Position numbers and translations under genes: made by a program | Assembly: GCF_001316265.1 (NCBI RefSeq) | Contig: NZ_BBDN01000008.1 | Coordinates: forward strand, 79,619-143,618 | Direction of reading: 5' to 3' | From: Vulcanisaeta sp. JCM 16159 | GTDB lineage: Archaea; Thermoproteota; Thermoprotei; Thermoproteales; Thermocladiaceae | Length of the DNA: 64,000 bases | Part shown: positions 10,123 through 19,947 of the stretch, one piece after another | How the letters are laid out: the number at the start of each line of letters is the position of its first letter | Position numbering within the stretch: position 1 is the first letter of the stretch | Notes under the pieces: model-generated | Database searches by the model: none | Told to the model about the DNA's origin: nothing | What the model saw: the letters and a program-made list of their open reading frames with translations, nothing else

Positions 10123-11907
10123 ATGATTAATATGGTAATTGCATGCACGAGGGATTGCTACGACACATGCATATTTGACGAGAACTACAAGCCACTTAAT
10201 ATATTCCCAATTAACGGCCTCACATGTGCTAGGGGTAGGGCCGACCTAATCAGGAATGAGAGGAATAGGGTTACTTCAGCCTATATAGACGGTAAGGAGG
10301 TTAGTATCGATGATGCCATTAAATACGTGGCAAAATTACTCAGAGAGGCCATAAAGAGGAATCCAGCAAGGATACTACGTACAGACTACGATGGAAATCA
10401 GGGATTACTCACGTGGTATTTTCCAGACAGGTTATTTAATGTGATTGGGGCTTCACAGACTGATAGGTCGATATGCTCCGCTGAGGGTCATGCAGCCATT
10501 AAGGCGCATTACGGCACTAGTATGGGCGCTTTGCCGGAGGATTTCATTAAATACAAAGCTGCCGTGTTCTGGGCGTTCCCAGCTAGTGTGTCAGCGCCGC
10601 ACATATGGGCCTTATTTATTAAGAAGTTTAAGGTGGCTATTGATGTTAGGCTTAGCGACACGGCCAGGAAGTCGGATAAGGCGGTTATAGTTAGACCTGG
10701 CACTGACGTGTTTCTAGCCATAGGCATTATTAAGGTGCTGATTGAGGAGGGCCTTGTCGAGGGTAAGGTCAGGCACTTCGAGGAGTTGGCAGACTACGTT
10801 GGGAGGTTTTCGCTTGATTACTTGTCAAGGGTTAGTGGTGTGTCTGTTGATGGCATTAGGTGGCTTGCTGAGTTTTACCATGATTATAAGCCATTAACAC
10901 TGATTGGCTTTGCTCTCGGTCGTTCCTTAAATGGTGGTGATGCCATAGGCATGATCTCGCTGATCCCAGCCCTGGTCGGTCTTGAGAGGGGTTATTACTA
11001 CTCGAACTCCCTGGGTTGGGGAATAGACTTTGATTACCTTAGGGGTCTTCACATGGCTAGGTCATCCAGGGTTATACATGGCTGACTTTGGGGATTATAT
11101 TGAGCGGGGTGAGGTTGATCTTGTGTATGTCTGGAATGAGAACCCCGTGGTTACCCTACCAGGTGGTGACAAGCTGATTGAGGCTGCCCGCGAGGGTAGG
11201 GTTACCTTAATTGTTCATGACCCGTATTGGTCTGAAACGGCTAAGCTTGCTAATGTCGTTATCCCAGCGCCGACATTTCTCGAGAAGTATGACGTGATTT
11301 ATAGTTATTGGCATGATTACCTGGTTTACAACGAACCAATTAAATCCCCTAAGGGTATAACGGAGGTTGACTTAATACGTAGGTTAGCTAAGGAGCTTGA
11401 GGTCTCTCATCCACTGCTCCTTGAGGATCCCTGGGAAGCCGTGGATAAGGCCATAAGGCTACTGGCGCTACTTTAGAGGAGCTTAGGGAGAGGAAAATCG
11501 TTAAGGTAAAGCCGAGGTATTTACCCGCAAACGAGCCCGATGCACTCCCATTGCCTAATCCCGTAGAGCCTAGCGAATTAAGTAACAATGAGGTTCACCT
11601 AGTCTTTACCTCGCACCCGCTTTACACTAATACGCAATTCCGCGAGGTTTACGGTGATTTGGAGCCCGTGGTTTATACCCATGATTATGAGGGTATTGTT
11701 ATCCTAGAGAATGAGTTTGGCAACATCAGGGTTAGGGCCGTTAAGGACAGTAATGTGCCTCCTGGTGTGGCGTTAATTTATAAAAGTAGCCTTATTGACC
11801 TTGATGGCAAGCCTATAAACGCAATCACGGGTCGTGTTAAGGGCAAATACGCAGGTACGCCACTGCTTAATGGTGTTAAGGTTAGGGTTAGGGTCGTGGA
11901 TAAATAA
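10123..11907 (+). CDS. Molybdopterin oxidoreductase with N-terminal 4Fe-4S motif (two frame breaks)
   Basis: A DMSO-reductase-superfamily catalytic subunit. The N terminus has CTRDCYDTC and a later CARGRADLI, the cysteines of the [4Fe-4S] cluster, followed by [13 protein letters not shown], and [10 protein letters not shown] around the metal ligand region. [23 protein letters not shown] and [13 protein letters not shown] are typical of later domains. Breaks lie near 11075 and 11472. At ~595 residues it is a short member of the family. ATG 10123 is 22-25 bases after a TATA box; GTG 10111 is possible but too close. Mo or W and bis-MGD are expected; the substrate is unknown. No membrane or Fe-S partner subunit lies beside it. 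Confidence 0.85.
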
Positions 11908-12054
11908 CGTATATTTTTATCAACTTATTATTGGTCATTTAAGTTATTTGTACATTATTTGTGGTAATCATTAAGTCATCATTACGGTATTTTCCCGTAT
12001 TGAATTATTATTTTTATAGACATATTTTTAAGCAATGTCCATTAATGAGATGAA

Positions 12055-12453
12055 ATGGTCGTAGAGTTGGCTAAGGGATACACCAGGAATTTGAGGAGAT
12101 TTTTAAGGAAGTTAAACATAATAGTGGGTAGATGTTTTGATGAATTCGAGTTTACCTCATTGTTGAGGAGCATCAATACTAAGTATGATGAATATTGGTT
12201 GTTAGGGTGGAAGGAACATAAAGTGAGTGATAACTCATCATCTTTTGTATTAACACTTATTGATAAGGATGATAGGGAATACGTGATTAGAATCTACGTT
12301 AGTATTGGTACCATAAACATGGTACTCCCTGCGAATCAATTGCACCTAACTGACGAGACTACGGGCATAACAATGCTGGTTAATGGAAACACCATTAATA
12401 TATCAGGCAGGGTCCTCTGCATCACTAATATTAGAATTAAAGCGATGAATTAG
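12055..12453 (+). CDS. Hypothetical protein
   Basis: 132 residues, intact frame, unrecognised. The first ~40 residues are basic and helical (YTRNLRRFLRKLN); the rest is a beta-rich domain (SSFVLTLIDKDDREYVIRIYV). ATG 12055 is about 27 bases after ATTTTTAAGC, which fits a leaderless mRNA. Its stop lies 2 bases from the converging radical SAM gene. The preceding 147 bases (11908-12054) are AT-rich with T tracts, probably the terminator of the oxidoreductase gene and the promoter of this one. Confidence 0.5.
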   Translation: MVVELAKGYTRNLRRFLRKLNIIVGRCFDEFEFTSLLRSINTKYDEYWLLGWKEHKVSDNSSSFVLTLIDKDDREYVIRIYVSIGTINMVLPANQLHLTDETTGITMLVNGNTINISGRVLCITNIRIKAMN

Positions 12454-12454
12454 T

Positions 12455-13592
12455 TCATCCCTGGGTCTTAACGTGCATCCTCCTTCTGGCTTCTTCAATC
12501 TGTTCCCTGGTTATCCTAACGTACTTAGACAATAATTCAATGGGTACGTAGCAAACCTATCACTTAACCTCCAGGTTGGCCACACCTTACCGTCAATGTT
12601 TATTTTGGCGCCACAGAACTTACACTTGCCATCCTCCGTTAAGTTAACCTCCAATATGTCGAAGCCCCTCCTCCTAATAACAACCCTACCACAGTTCGGG
12701 CAGTAGGTGTTTTCGAGTTTATGCCCTGGAACATTACCAATGTAAACATACTTAAGCCCCTCCTCCTTAGCCACTTGGGCGTGCTTCTCAAGGGTTTCTA
12801 TTGGCGTTGGTGGTAGGTAATCAACCTTATAATCAGGGTGAAACCTAAGGAAATGCATAGGCGTCTCGGGCCCCAGGTTATCCACTACCCACCTAGCCAG
12901 CTTACGGGCGTACTCAAGGTTATCGCCTATTTCCGGGACCACGAGGTCGGTAACCTCGATGAATATTCCCTTCTTCTTCATCTCAAGGAGTGCCTGGAAT
13001 ATTGGCTCTGGGTCTGGGACTAATGAGAACTTCCTTAGGAACTTGGGCTCGGCATTACCCTTAAAGTCCACGGTAGCCGCATCGAGGAACTTAGATATGT
13101 AGTCAATAGCCTCGTCAGTCATATACCCGTTAGTAACGAATGTGTTGAATAACCCCCTCTTTCTAGCTAGGATTCCAACGTCATACGCAAATTCTGCAAA
13201 TATCGATGGTTCATTATACGTATATGTGATTCCCTGGGTTCCGTAAGTCTCAGCCAGTTCAACAATCTTCTCCGGGGTTACCTCGAACCCCTCGAGGACT
13301 CTCCTCTGGCTTATGTCGAAGTTCTGGCAGTATTGGCATGCCCAGCTGCAGCCGTACGTTGAGAAGGACAAGACCATGGAGCCTGGATTGAAGTGATAAA
13401 GTGGCTTCTTCTCGATTGGATCCACGCTATTGCCGAGATCTTGCCATAAACCATTAGGTAAAGCTTGCCACCTAAATTCCACCTAACACCGCAAAATCCA
13501 TATTGCCCATCAGAAAGCCTACACCTCCTTGCGCATGCTGTGCACTCGACCCTACCGTCCGGCAACGCCTTGTATAGTGTCGCCTCCTTCAT
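12455..13592 (-). CDS. amrS: AmmeMemoRadiSam-type radical SAM enzyme (PflA-like), two frame breaks
   Basis: A radical SAM protein with [12 protein letters not shown] (CxxxCxxC for the 4Fe-4S cluster), an N-terminal Cys-rich part [20 protein letters not shown], and a C-terminal zinc ribbon CPNCG...CKFCG. This order is that of AmrS, which co-occurs with the AMMECR1 and Memo proteins and is thought to modify an unknown substrate; neither partner is in this window. Breaks lie near 13480 (N-terminal part into WRALPNGLW region) and near 12553 (into [14 protein letters not shown]). When joined it ends at 12455. A TATA-like TTTTTAATC lies about 30 bases before ATG 13592. Confidence 0.85.
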
Positions 13593-13682
13593 TAAGCCCC
13601 TATGTAATCATTAATTCATGATTAAAAACCTTATGAGGCAAGCAAGTTTCCTTAATCAGTACGTGGTTACGGAGGGGGTATG

Positions 13683-13690
13683 TTTTTTTA
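13683..13690 (+). promoter_or_regulatory. TATA box of the S26e gene
   Basis: TTTTTTTA is centred about 27 bases before ATG 13716, supporting a leaderless mRNA that starts at that codon rather than at ATG 13704. Confidence 0.5.
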
Positions 13691-13715
13691 AGCGCCTAAT
13701 GCAATGGACCAAGAT

Positions 13716-14123
13716 ATGCCGAAGAAGAGGAAAAATCGAGGAAGACACAAGGGGGATAAGGGCAAGGAACCAATGGTTTATTGCGACAATTGCGGTAAGC
13801 TAGTGCCTAGGTCCAAGGCCGTTAGGGTTACTGTACCATACTCACCAGTGCCTGGTGACTTGGCTAGGGAGCTTGAGAAGCAGGGCGCCATCGTCCCTAG
13901 GTACTACGTAACCAAGACCTACTGCATAAATTGTGCCATTTACCTGGGGATACTAAAGGTTAGGTCTGAGGATGAGAGGAAGAAGAAGGCTGCGTTATCT
14001 AGGGCGCCAATACGCAGGGAATCAGTAACAGCACCATCAGCCAGCAAGTCCGCGCAAACGCAGACTCAAACTTCGGCTCCATCGACTACGCAGGGCATGC
14101 AGGGGTCAACGACTAAATCCTAA
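13716..14123 (+). CDS. rps26e: Small ribosomal subunit protein S26e (eS26)
   Basis: A 30S protein shared by archaea of this group and eukaryotes, near the mRNA exit channel in eukaryotes. The sequence MPKKRKNRGRHKG is followed by YCDNCGKLVPRSKAV and TYCINCAIYLGI, the two CxxC pairs of the zinc site, and a stretch VPYSPVPGDLARELE. The C-terminal ~40 residues are a disordered Ser/Thr/Gln-rich tail (TQTQTSAPSTTQ), longer than usual. It is a single-gene unit with an intact frame. Confidence 0.93.
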   Translation: MPKKRKNRGRHKGDKGKEPMVYCDNCGKLVPRSKAVRVTVPYSPVPGDLARELEKQGAIVPRYYVTKTYCINCAIYLGILKVRSEDERKKKAALSRAPIRRESVTAPSASKSAQTQTQTSAPSTTQGMQGSTTKS

Positions 14124-14187
14124 GGTTAAATGAATGATCGAATGATAGTAACTCTTATAAGGTGTTTCGAGTTCATGTTAATGCGTA

Positions 14188-14592
14188 ATGGAGCATACCG
14201 AAGAGACTAGGAGGATGGAGTTACCGAATACAGAAACGATGCGAAGAAGCCCTAGTAAGCTTGAGTTAACGTTTATTGAGAGCCCCAGGGACTTCATGAA
14301 GGACTTTAAGGTCGTCTTTGACCTATCAATAATTAGGGAGATAACCCTTGGTAGGAGTCCTGAGAATATGGTGATAATACCGGATCCAACGGTATCGAGG
14401 AAACACGCGGTAATAACCATGGTTGGAAATGAATTGTTAATTAAGGACTTAAATAGTACAAATGGCACGTACGTACTTGATGGTGACACATTTAAGAAGG
14501 TGAGTGAGTATAGGTTTAGTGGTGATGTTGTCATTAGGCTTGGCTATTACACAGTAATTAAGTTATCGATAATAACCGAGGAAAAGCAATGA
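14188..14592 (+). CDS. FHA-domain protein
   Basis: 134 residues: a ~45-residue leader with Thr/Glu-rich segment (THEETRR-like, possible phosphorylation site) and a forkhead-associated domain with all landmarks, GRSPEN, VSRKHAVI and LNSTNGTYV. FHA domains bind phosphothreonine peptides. The gene converges with a membrane Ser/Thr protein kinase 10 bases away, so the kinase and this reader are likely partners. A TATA-like CTTATAAG lies about 30 bases before ATG 14188. The frame is intact. Confidence 0.9.
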   Translation: MEHTEETRRMELPNTETMRRSPSKLELTFIESPRDFMKDFKVVFDLSIIREITLGRSPENMVIIPDPTVSRKHAVITMVGNELLIKDLNSTNGTYVLDGDTFKKVSEYRFSGDVVIRLGYYTVIKLSIITEEKQ

Positions 14593-14601
14593 CTAGGCAA
14601 T

Positions 14602-15682
14602 CTATGCGTTATTTAGGTATTTCTTAAGAACGGCCAATACCTCACCTGTGCTTGAGGGTCTTAACGATGGGTTTAACTCAAGGCCTCTCATCACTAACAT
14701 GACTATTTCAGGCGGTATGTCAGGCCTATAATTATTGAGCGGAGGTACTACTGCCTGGCCACTACTTAATCTATGCATGTGCGGGTTCATACCAGTCAGC
14801 ATTTCATAAAAAAAATGCAGGAAAGTGAGTAAATGTCTGACCTAACATCAGCAACGCCCTTACTAACCTCGGGGGCTGCGTAGGCTATTGAGAATTGCGA
14901 TACGTAGGACTTACCACCAACCATTATCTTAGCCGCGCCCAAGTCGCCGATCTTCACGATCCTTCTCTCCCTATCCTTAAACAATATGTTCTCAGGCTTA
15001 AGGTCTAGGTGTATTATATTCGCCTTATGGAGCTCGGACAACGCAAGCGTTATCGAGTACGCCAGCCTCAAGAACTCATTGAGTTCTAGTGGTCCCTTCT
15101 CCCTCATTAAATCCCTCAGTGATCCTCCCTCCATGAACTCCATAACCACGTAAGGCGGCTCGCTCAAGTAATCCTCCAGTGACTTGTACGGAAGCTTCTC
15201 GTCAGGTGGTATGTGAACCTCAAACACCCTAACAATGTGTGGGCTTTCAATGAGTAGGTACTCGCTCATCTCCTTCTTGAATGACGAGAGCACCTTGGGT
15301 CGTTAGCTAACGGATTACCTCGGGAGTCCCGGTCCTTAAGAACTTTGATGGCGTAAACCCTACCCAACTCGTCCCTGCCCCTAAGCACGTAGCTGAAACC
15401 GCCCGTGGCAACCACATCATCAACTAGGTACTTACCGCCCAACCAGGCGCCTAACCACGATATTGGTGGTCTTAACCCCTTAACAAACCTTAACCTGGTT
15501 GGTCTCAAGTACATTATTGTGAAGATAAGTACTAAGGCAGTGACACCCAACCAATAAATCCTAATTGTTGGGTAAACGCCATAAACAAGTGTCAGTATTA
15601 ATAGGGTTGCAGAGATATAGCCCGGGAGTCTTCTCATCATTGGTGTTGCCGACACTATAGATGGTACCAGTGTCATATACAC
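14602..15682 (-). CDS. Membrane Ser/Thr protein kinase (two frame breaks)
   Basis: An N-terminal pair of membrane helices (residues ~18-55) precedes a Hanks-type kinase domain: Gly-rich loop ATGGFSYV, catalytic Lys in YAIKVLK, catalytic loop HLDLKPENILF, DLG in place of DFG, and YAAPEV. The Arg of HRD is Leu, so it is a non-RD kinase. Breaks lie near 15295 and in an A8 run near 14808 (FFxEMLTGMNPH). The usual extracellular sensor is missing; the helices are at the N terminus. It starts inside the last codons of the upstream membrane gene (GTG/ATG at 15682-15674), so the two are co-transcribed. Confidence 0.88.
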
Positions 15683-16247
15683 GTAGGTTGATTAAATACG
15701 AAGAGAAATACTGCCGCCGGTACTATCAATAATACGCCTAAGTATGTTATTACCCTATCAATCAAATCCTCTGGGAAGTCAATCCTATACATTATGATCG
15801 AGTTTCTAATTGTGATTACTAATGAGGACATAAATATGAGGAGCGAATTAACCAGTAAGTAAAGCTCAGGAGGCGCTGGATTAACATAACCCATGTAAAA
15901 TAGGTATAGGATATACAACAGAGCTAACGTAATAATTGCCCTAAAGTCAGAAACCCTCAATGACAGAACTAGTACAGTGATTCCGACGAATACGGCCAGT
16001 GCATCGTAGATATAGGCATTACTAATTATAAACGCCACAGATAATGCAAGGATGACCTCCGAAACCAACGGTACTATAAACCAATTATCCTTAACGGATA
16101 CTTCCTAAATAACTCATAAAACAACACAAAGAGCGCAACCATGATCAGAACATGCGCGGTATTGATACCAATGAGGAACAATAGACTTATGAAAAGCACA
16201 ATCCCAGGCAACGCCTTAATCACTTTATTAACGTCGGTAATTAACAC
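15673..16247 (-). CDS. Polytopic membrane protein co-transcribed with the kinase (one frame break)
   Basis: About 190 residues with six or so hydrophobic helices and almost no soluble part ([36 protein letters not shown]). The frame breaks near 16070, joining YPLRIIG to FIVPLVSEV. The GTG start at 16247 is supported by a TATA box 10-17 bases further plus leader length. Its 3' end overlaps the start of the protein kinase, so it may form the membrane part of that signalling unit. No family recognised. Confidence 0.6.
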
Positions 16248-16255
16248 GTTAGATA

Positions 16256-16277
16256 CCCTTTAAAGACCCATTTAAAG
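16256..16277. promoter_or_regulatory. Divergent promoter, membrane gene / acylphosphatase
   Basis: Two TTTAAAG-type boxes lie back to back: one about 22-25 bases before ATG 16296 on the plus strand, the other facing GTG 16247. The intergenic space is only 48 bases. Confidence 0.5.
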
Positions 16278-16295
16278 CGTTATTCGGACCATAAG

Positions 16296-16570
16296 ATGAA
16301 GAGAGTCCACATACTTGTTAAAGGCCTAGTCCAGGGAGTTGGCTTCAGGGCATTTGTGAGGAGGAATGCCAAGAGGCTGGGCATTAAGGGCTTTGTCAGG
16401 AATCTACCGACGGCTTCACTGTGGAGATAGTGGCGGAGGGCCCGGACGACGCCATCGAGCAGTTGATAAGTATTACCAAGCAGGGGCCACCGGGGGCCGT
16501 GGTTGAGGATGTTGAGGTGGAGTATGAGGAGCCCCGGAATGAGTTTAGCGATTTTGAGATACTTTATTAA
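16296..16570 (+). CDS. acyP: Acylphosphatase (one frame break)
   Basis: A ~91-residue enzyme hydrolysing carboxyl-phosphate bonds. The signature [14 protein letters not shown] contains the phosphate-binding Arg, and VRNLP holds the catalytic Asn. One base appears lost near 16410 between RNLPT and [11 protein letters not shown], after which the expected [22 protein letters not shown] and terminal FEILY follow. The 3' end overlaps the converging Nudix gene by 26 bases. Confidence 0.9.
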
Positions 16571-17040
16571 CGTACTTAATTAGGCCGCCGCCACACGGTC
16601 TGGGTCCCGAATCCACTAGGTCCATTATCAATTGCCTGGCGGTGTCTGTTAGGTCGAGGTTTAATGCTCCCCTTAAATCAATAAATTTTAATTCCGTGGC
16701 ATCACTCGATGCCCTAGGTTCACCGCCAATGGGTTCCACTAAATAATCGAGCAGTAAGAAGTGGTACTTAACCCTGCCCTCCTTATCTCGTTCTATGTAT
16801 TGGTAAACGCCAAAGAGCCCTATTGACCTACCAATAATGCCCGTCTCCTCCCGCAATTCCCTAAGTACGGCACGGTCTGGGTCTTCGCCTGGTTCAACCA
16901 TGCCGCCTGGTACCGACCACTTACCCCTATTGCTCCGCACCTCTCCTTATTAGGAGGATCTTACCATCCCTAATAACTACGGCGCCAACACCCACCAAGG
17001 GGTATCTCGGGTATTCTCTTCCCATCCGGTAACTTAGCAT
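16545..17040 (-). CDS. Nudix hydrolase (one frame break)
   Basis: The Nudix box is complete: [22 protein letters not shown]. Before it, [18 protein letters not shown] is the standard first strand pair. The frame breaks near 16940 between RRGAEQ and [10 protein letters not shown]. These enzymes hydrolyse nucleoside diphosphates linked to another moiety (for example ADP-ribose or oxidised nucleotides); the substrate is not evident. ATG 17040 gives a normal N terminus. It overlaps acylphosphatase at its 3' end. Confidence 0.9.
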
Positions 17041-17101
17041 GTGCTAGCTTAATTAAGTATTAACGTTATATTTATTAAGGACTATAATTCCTACGTGCTT
17101 A

Positions 17102-17341
17102 ATGGAGTGTAATAATGATAAGGTGAGGAGTATTATTGATGGTTTATCTGATAAAGAACCTATTGAGGCTTATCAGACGTTGCTTGAGGAGAACTGCTTT
17201 GGTAGAAGCATAATTTACGAGGTTGGTGGTAAATACATTGTTTACATGAAGGATGAGGAGAACGCATGTGTTGAGGAGACGAATTCGATAGATCGCGCTA
17301 GGGAATTGGCAAGGGCATTTGTTGACTCTGTTTGTATCTGA
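17102..17341 (+). CDS. Small hypothetical protein upstream of MoaD-like gene
   Basis: 79 residues, acidic, with ENACVEETNSIDRARELARAF at the end; three Cys. Unrecognised. It starts 30 bases after a TATA-like TATATTTA and its stop lies 5 bases before the MoaD-like start, so the pair is one operon. The short FGRSIIYEVGGKYIVYMKD stretch suggests a small alpha/beta fold. Confidence 0.5.
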   Translation: MECNNDKVRSIIDGLSDKEPIEAYQTLLEENCFGRSIIYEVGGKYIVYMKDEENACVEETNSIDRARELARAFVDSVCI

Positions 17342-17346
17342 TAATT

Positions 17347-17625
17347 ATGAGGGTGAGGGTAATACTATCGGCTAATTTGCATGAGCTTGCCAACGCTATA
17401 AACATAACTGTGCAGGTACCGGATGGATCCACGGTTAAGGATTTAATAATAAGGCTTGGTGAATTAAATCCGGAAATACCAAAAATACTGCTTAGGGGTA
17501 ATGAGCTTAATGAGAATTACGTAGTGATTGTGAATGGTAGGGACATACATTGGCTGAGGGGCTTGCTTACCGGCCTTAATGATGGTGACGAGGTATTAAT
17601 TGCACCTAAGGCATTCATATCATAA
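17347..17625 (+). CDS. MoaD/ThiS-like beta-grasp protein without terminal Gly-Gly
   Basis: About 92 residues with the ubiquitin-like fold pattern: VQVPDGSTVKDLIIRL, a VVIVNGRDIHWL strand and GLNDGDEVLIAP. MoaD and ThiS carry sulfur on a C-terminal GG, but this one ends APKAFIS, so it cannot be activated in the usual way unless processed. ATG 17347 is used; GTG/ATG further up would extend into the previous gene. Followed after 44 bases by CoA-transferase genes. Related copies are at 30696 and 31037. Confidence 0.75.
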   Translation: MRVRVILSANLHELANAINITVQVPDGSTVKDLIIRLGELNPEIPKILLRGNELNENYVVIVNGRDIHWLRGLLTGLNDGDEVLIAPKAFIS

Positions 17626-17668
17626 AACTTAATACCTCCGCTTAAGCAGATTAGTACTGTGATTGCGA

Positions 17669-18484
17669 ATGGCTAGGAACAAGTTAATGAGCATTAACGA
17701 AGCCTTAGATTTGATAAATGATGGTGATGAAATAGCGATTGGAGGCATGTCCTTTCACCGTAACCCCATGTCGATGGCTATAGCCATAGTCAAGTCAAAC
17801 AAGAGGGACTTGGCATTAGTGGATAGGGAGCCTGGGCTCGCCTTTGATCTGCTAACGATTTCAGGTAGGGTTAAGAGGATTAGGGCTGCGATGGTCACCT
17901 TCGAGCACTTCGGCATTGCGCCAGGCTTTAGGAGAATGGTGGAGGGCGGCGAGGTGGAGTTCGTAGAGGATGTTTGTGAGGGTGTAATGGCGGGACTCCG
18001 TGCAGGGGCTTACGGACTTCCCTTCATGCCATCAGCAATAGCGTTGGACAGTGATTTAGTCCCGTTGAACGTCAAGAGGGGCATTTGGAAGGTGACTAAG
18101 GATCCATTTAATGATCAGGAGTTAGTCGTGGTCAAGGCGATAAGGCCTGACGTGGCTCTGGTGCATGTCCACAAGGCTGATGAGAGAGGTGATGTTGAGA
18201 TTTATGGCCCTAAATACGAGGATTTACTTAAGATCCAAGCCGCCAGGAAGGCTATAGTTACGGCTGAGGAGATAGTCAGTGAGGATTACTTTAGGGATCA
18301 CCCAGAGCGATTAACAATACCTGGCTTTATGGTGACCGCGGTTGTGCATTCGCCAAGGGGTGCATGGCCAACGTCGATGTACGGCTACTATAAGGCTGAT
18401 TACGAAATTATCAAGAAGTACTTCGACAGCGTTAAGGCTGGGCTTAGTATTGAGAAGGTGCTTGAGGTGTTTACCCATGGCTGA
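17669..18484 (+). CDS. CoA-transferase subunit A
   Basis: Class I CoA-transferase alpha subunit (GctA/AtoD-like): MSINEALDLINDGDEIAIGGMSFHRNP at the start and LVHVHKADERGDVEIYG later. It works with the subunit encoded immediately downstream to move CoA between an acyl-CoA and a free acid. The acid cannot be identified; glutaconate-type and 3-oxoacid-type enzymes share this architecture. ATG 17669 is chosen over TTG 17663. The stop overlaps the next start by 8 bases. Intact frame. Confidence 0.85.
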   Translation: MARNKLMSINEALDLINDGDEIAIGGMSFHRNPMSMAIAIVKSNKRDLALVDREPGLAFDLLTISGRVKRIRAAMVTFEHFGIAPGFRRMVEGGEVEFVEDVCEGVMAGLRAGAYGLPFMPSAIALDSDLVPLNVKRGIWKVTKDPFNDQELVVVKAIRPDVALVHVHKADERGDVEIYGPKYEDLLKIQAARKAIVTAEEIVSEDYFRDHPERLTIPGFMVTAVVHSPRGAWPTSMYGYYKADYEIIKKYFDSVKAGLSIEKVLEVFTHG

Positions 18485-19199
18485 CATGGATAACGTCATT
18501 AAGTGCATGGCGAGGCAGTTAAGGGATGGTGACATTGCCTATACGGGCTTGGCCTCAGTCCCGGCGGTATTGGCAGTAGCATTGGCTAGGCATTGGGGTG
18601 TAAATACTTGGTTTATAAATGTGGCCGAGATTTATGAACCCGAGGATTTCATAATAACGCCATCGTCGGGGGACCCATACTCGCTAATTAATGGTAGGGG
18701 CTTTGTAATAAGCCTAGACGCATTTGATCTCGCCAGGCGAGGGCAGCTAGACGTAATGTTCTTCTCGGCGGCCCAGGTTGATCGCCGTGGTAACATGAAC
18801 TTATCCGTAATCGGTAATTATGAAAAGCCCAGGGTTCGACTACCAGGCGGTGCAGCCGCGGCTTACCTTTATAGGAGGGCCCGTAGGATAGTGATGTGGC
18901 TTAGGGAACACTCGAGGAGGACGCTTGTTGAGAGGGTTGACTTCATCACGGCTCCTGGCCCCACGAAGCAGGGCCCGCACTTAACAATATGCACGCCAAA
19001 GGCAATGCTTGAATTTGATCATGTTTCAGGAGAATTGGTGCTGACTGGTTTGTTTTCTGGCGTTAATATTGATGAAGTAATAAATAACATGGCCTTTAAG
19101 CCAAGAGTTAGGGAACCATTAAGTATGCTTGAACCTGTGACGGATGAGGAATTGCAATTCCTGGGTAGGCTTGATCCAAGCGGTGTTAGGTATTTATGA
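18477..19199 (+). CDS. CoA-transferase subunit B
   Basis: Beta subunit of the same enzyme: MADMDNVIKCMARQLRDGD, SGDPYSLINGRGFVIS, DVMFFSAAQVDRRGNMN and LPGGAAAAYLYRRARR, in the order of GctB-type subunits. The ATG lies inside the last codons of subunit A (ATGGCTGA overlap), showing translational coupling. The long open frame continues upstream of this ATG but is the shadow of subunit A. Confidence 0.85.
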   Translation: MADMDNVIKCMARQLRDGDIAYTGLASVPAVLAVALARHWGVNTWFINVAEIYEPEDFIITPSSGDPYSLINGRGFVISLDAFDLARRGQLDVMFFSAAQVDRRGNMNLSVIGNYEKPRVRLPGGAAAAYLYRRARRIVMWLREHSRRTLVERVDFITAPGPTKQGPHLTICTPKAMLEFDHVSGELVLTGLFSGVNIDEVINNMAFKPRVREPLSMLEPVTDEELQFLGRLDPSGVRYL

Positions 19200-19288
19200 C
19201 TGATAATGCTACTTATTCATGATTTGCCTCTGATGACAGGACAAGGGAATATAAAGATTTGAAGCATTATTTTATGGCTTAGTGATGT

Positions 19289-19947
19289 ATGAGGGCAATC
19301 TACAGGTGCACTATATGCGGTGCATACACTGAAAATTCCATCCATTGCGGTTCACCAGCTAAGTTAGTCATAGATGGTTATTTAAGGAGCAAACTAAGTC
19401 ACCTAATGACTTACCTGCTTCGGCACAACCCTAAGGTGATTAACTTATTAATGGATAACGAAGGCTGGGTAGGTATTGACGAATTAGTAACTCAATAAGG
19501 ACCAAGTGGGGTTTCAAGTCCTACTTATGGTTAACGAGGGAGCATGTAATGGCCGTGGCATTGCTAGACCCAAAGGGTAGATTTGAGGTTAGGGATGGGA
19601 TGATTAGGGCTAGGTATGGGCATGATAAGTCACTCAATGTCAATATAAAGTATGAGATTGATAATGAAGTGAAGACCCTATATCACGGAACCACGAGGAG
19701 CGCCTTAACGCAGATAATGCGTGAGGGGATAAAGCCTATGAATAGGAAGTACGTGCACTTGGTACTGGACCCGAGGGATGCATACGAGGTGGCCATTAGG
19801 CATGGTGACGATGTGGTAATACTGAGGATAAACGCAGACTGCCTAAGAAAGGATGGTTACCAGGTATTGATTGCGACAGATAGGATAAGGCTCGTGGACT
19901 ACGTACCACCGCATTGCATAGAATCGGCAATAGACCCACGAGACTAA
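19289..19947 (+). CDS. kptA: RNA 2'-phosphotransferase KptA/Tpt1 with N-terminal zinc ribbon (one frame break)
   Basis: Removes a 2'-phosphate from RNA using NAD+, giving ADP-ribose 1'',2''-cyclic phosphate. Residues 1-25 carry CTICGAY...HCG, a zinc-binding module; then LSHLMTYLLRHNP and EGWVGIDEL (the RHxP part), and after the break KTLYHGTTRSALTQIMREG and RKYVHLVLDPRDAYEVA, the NAD-binding half. The break is near 19496 (ELVTQ into IRTKWGFKSYLWLTREH). It sits 33 bases before an intron-containing tRNA-Ala, which fits a role in tRNA maturation, though the archaeal substrate is unknown. Confidence 0.92.

Noticed and set aside
18342..18476. Long upstream extension of CoA-transferase subunit B
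   Set aside because: It is the shadow of subunit A; ATG 18477 with overlap to the stop is the natural start.
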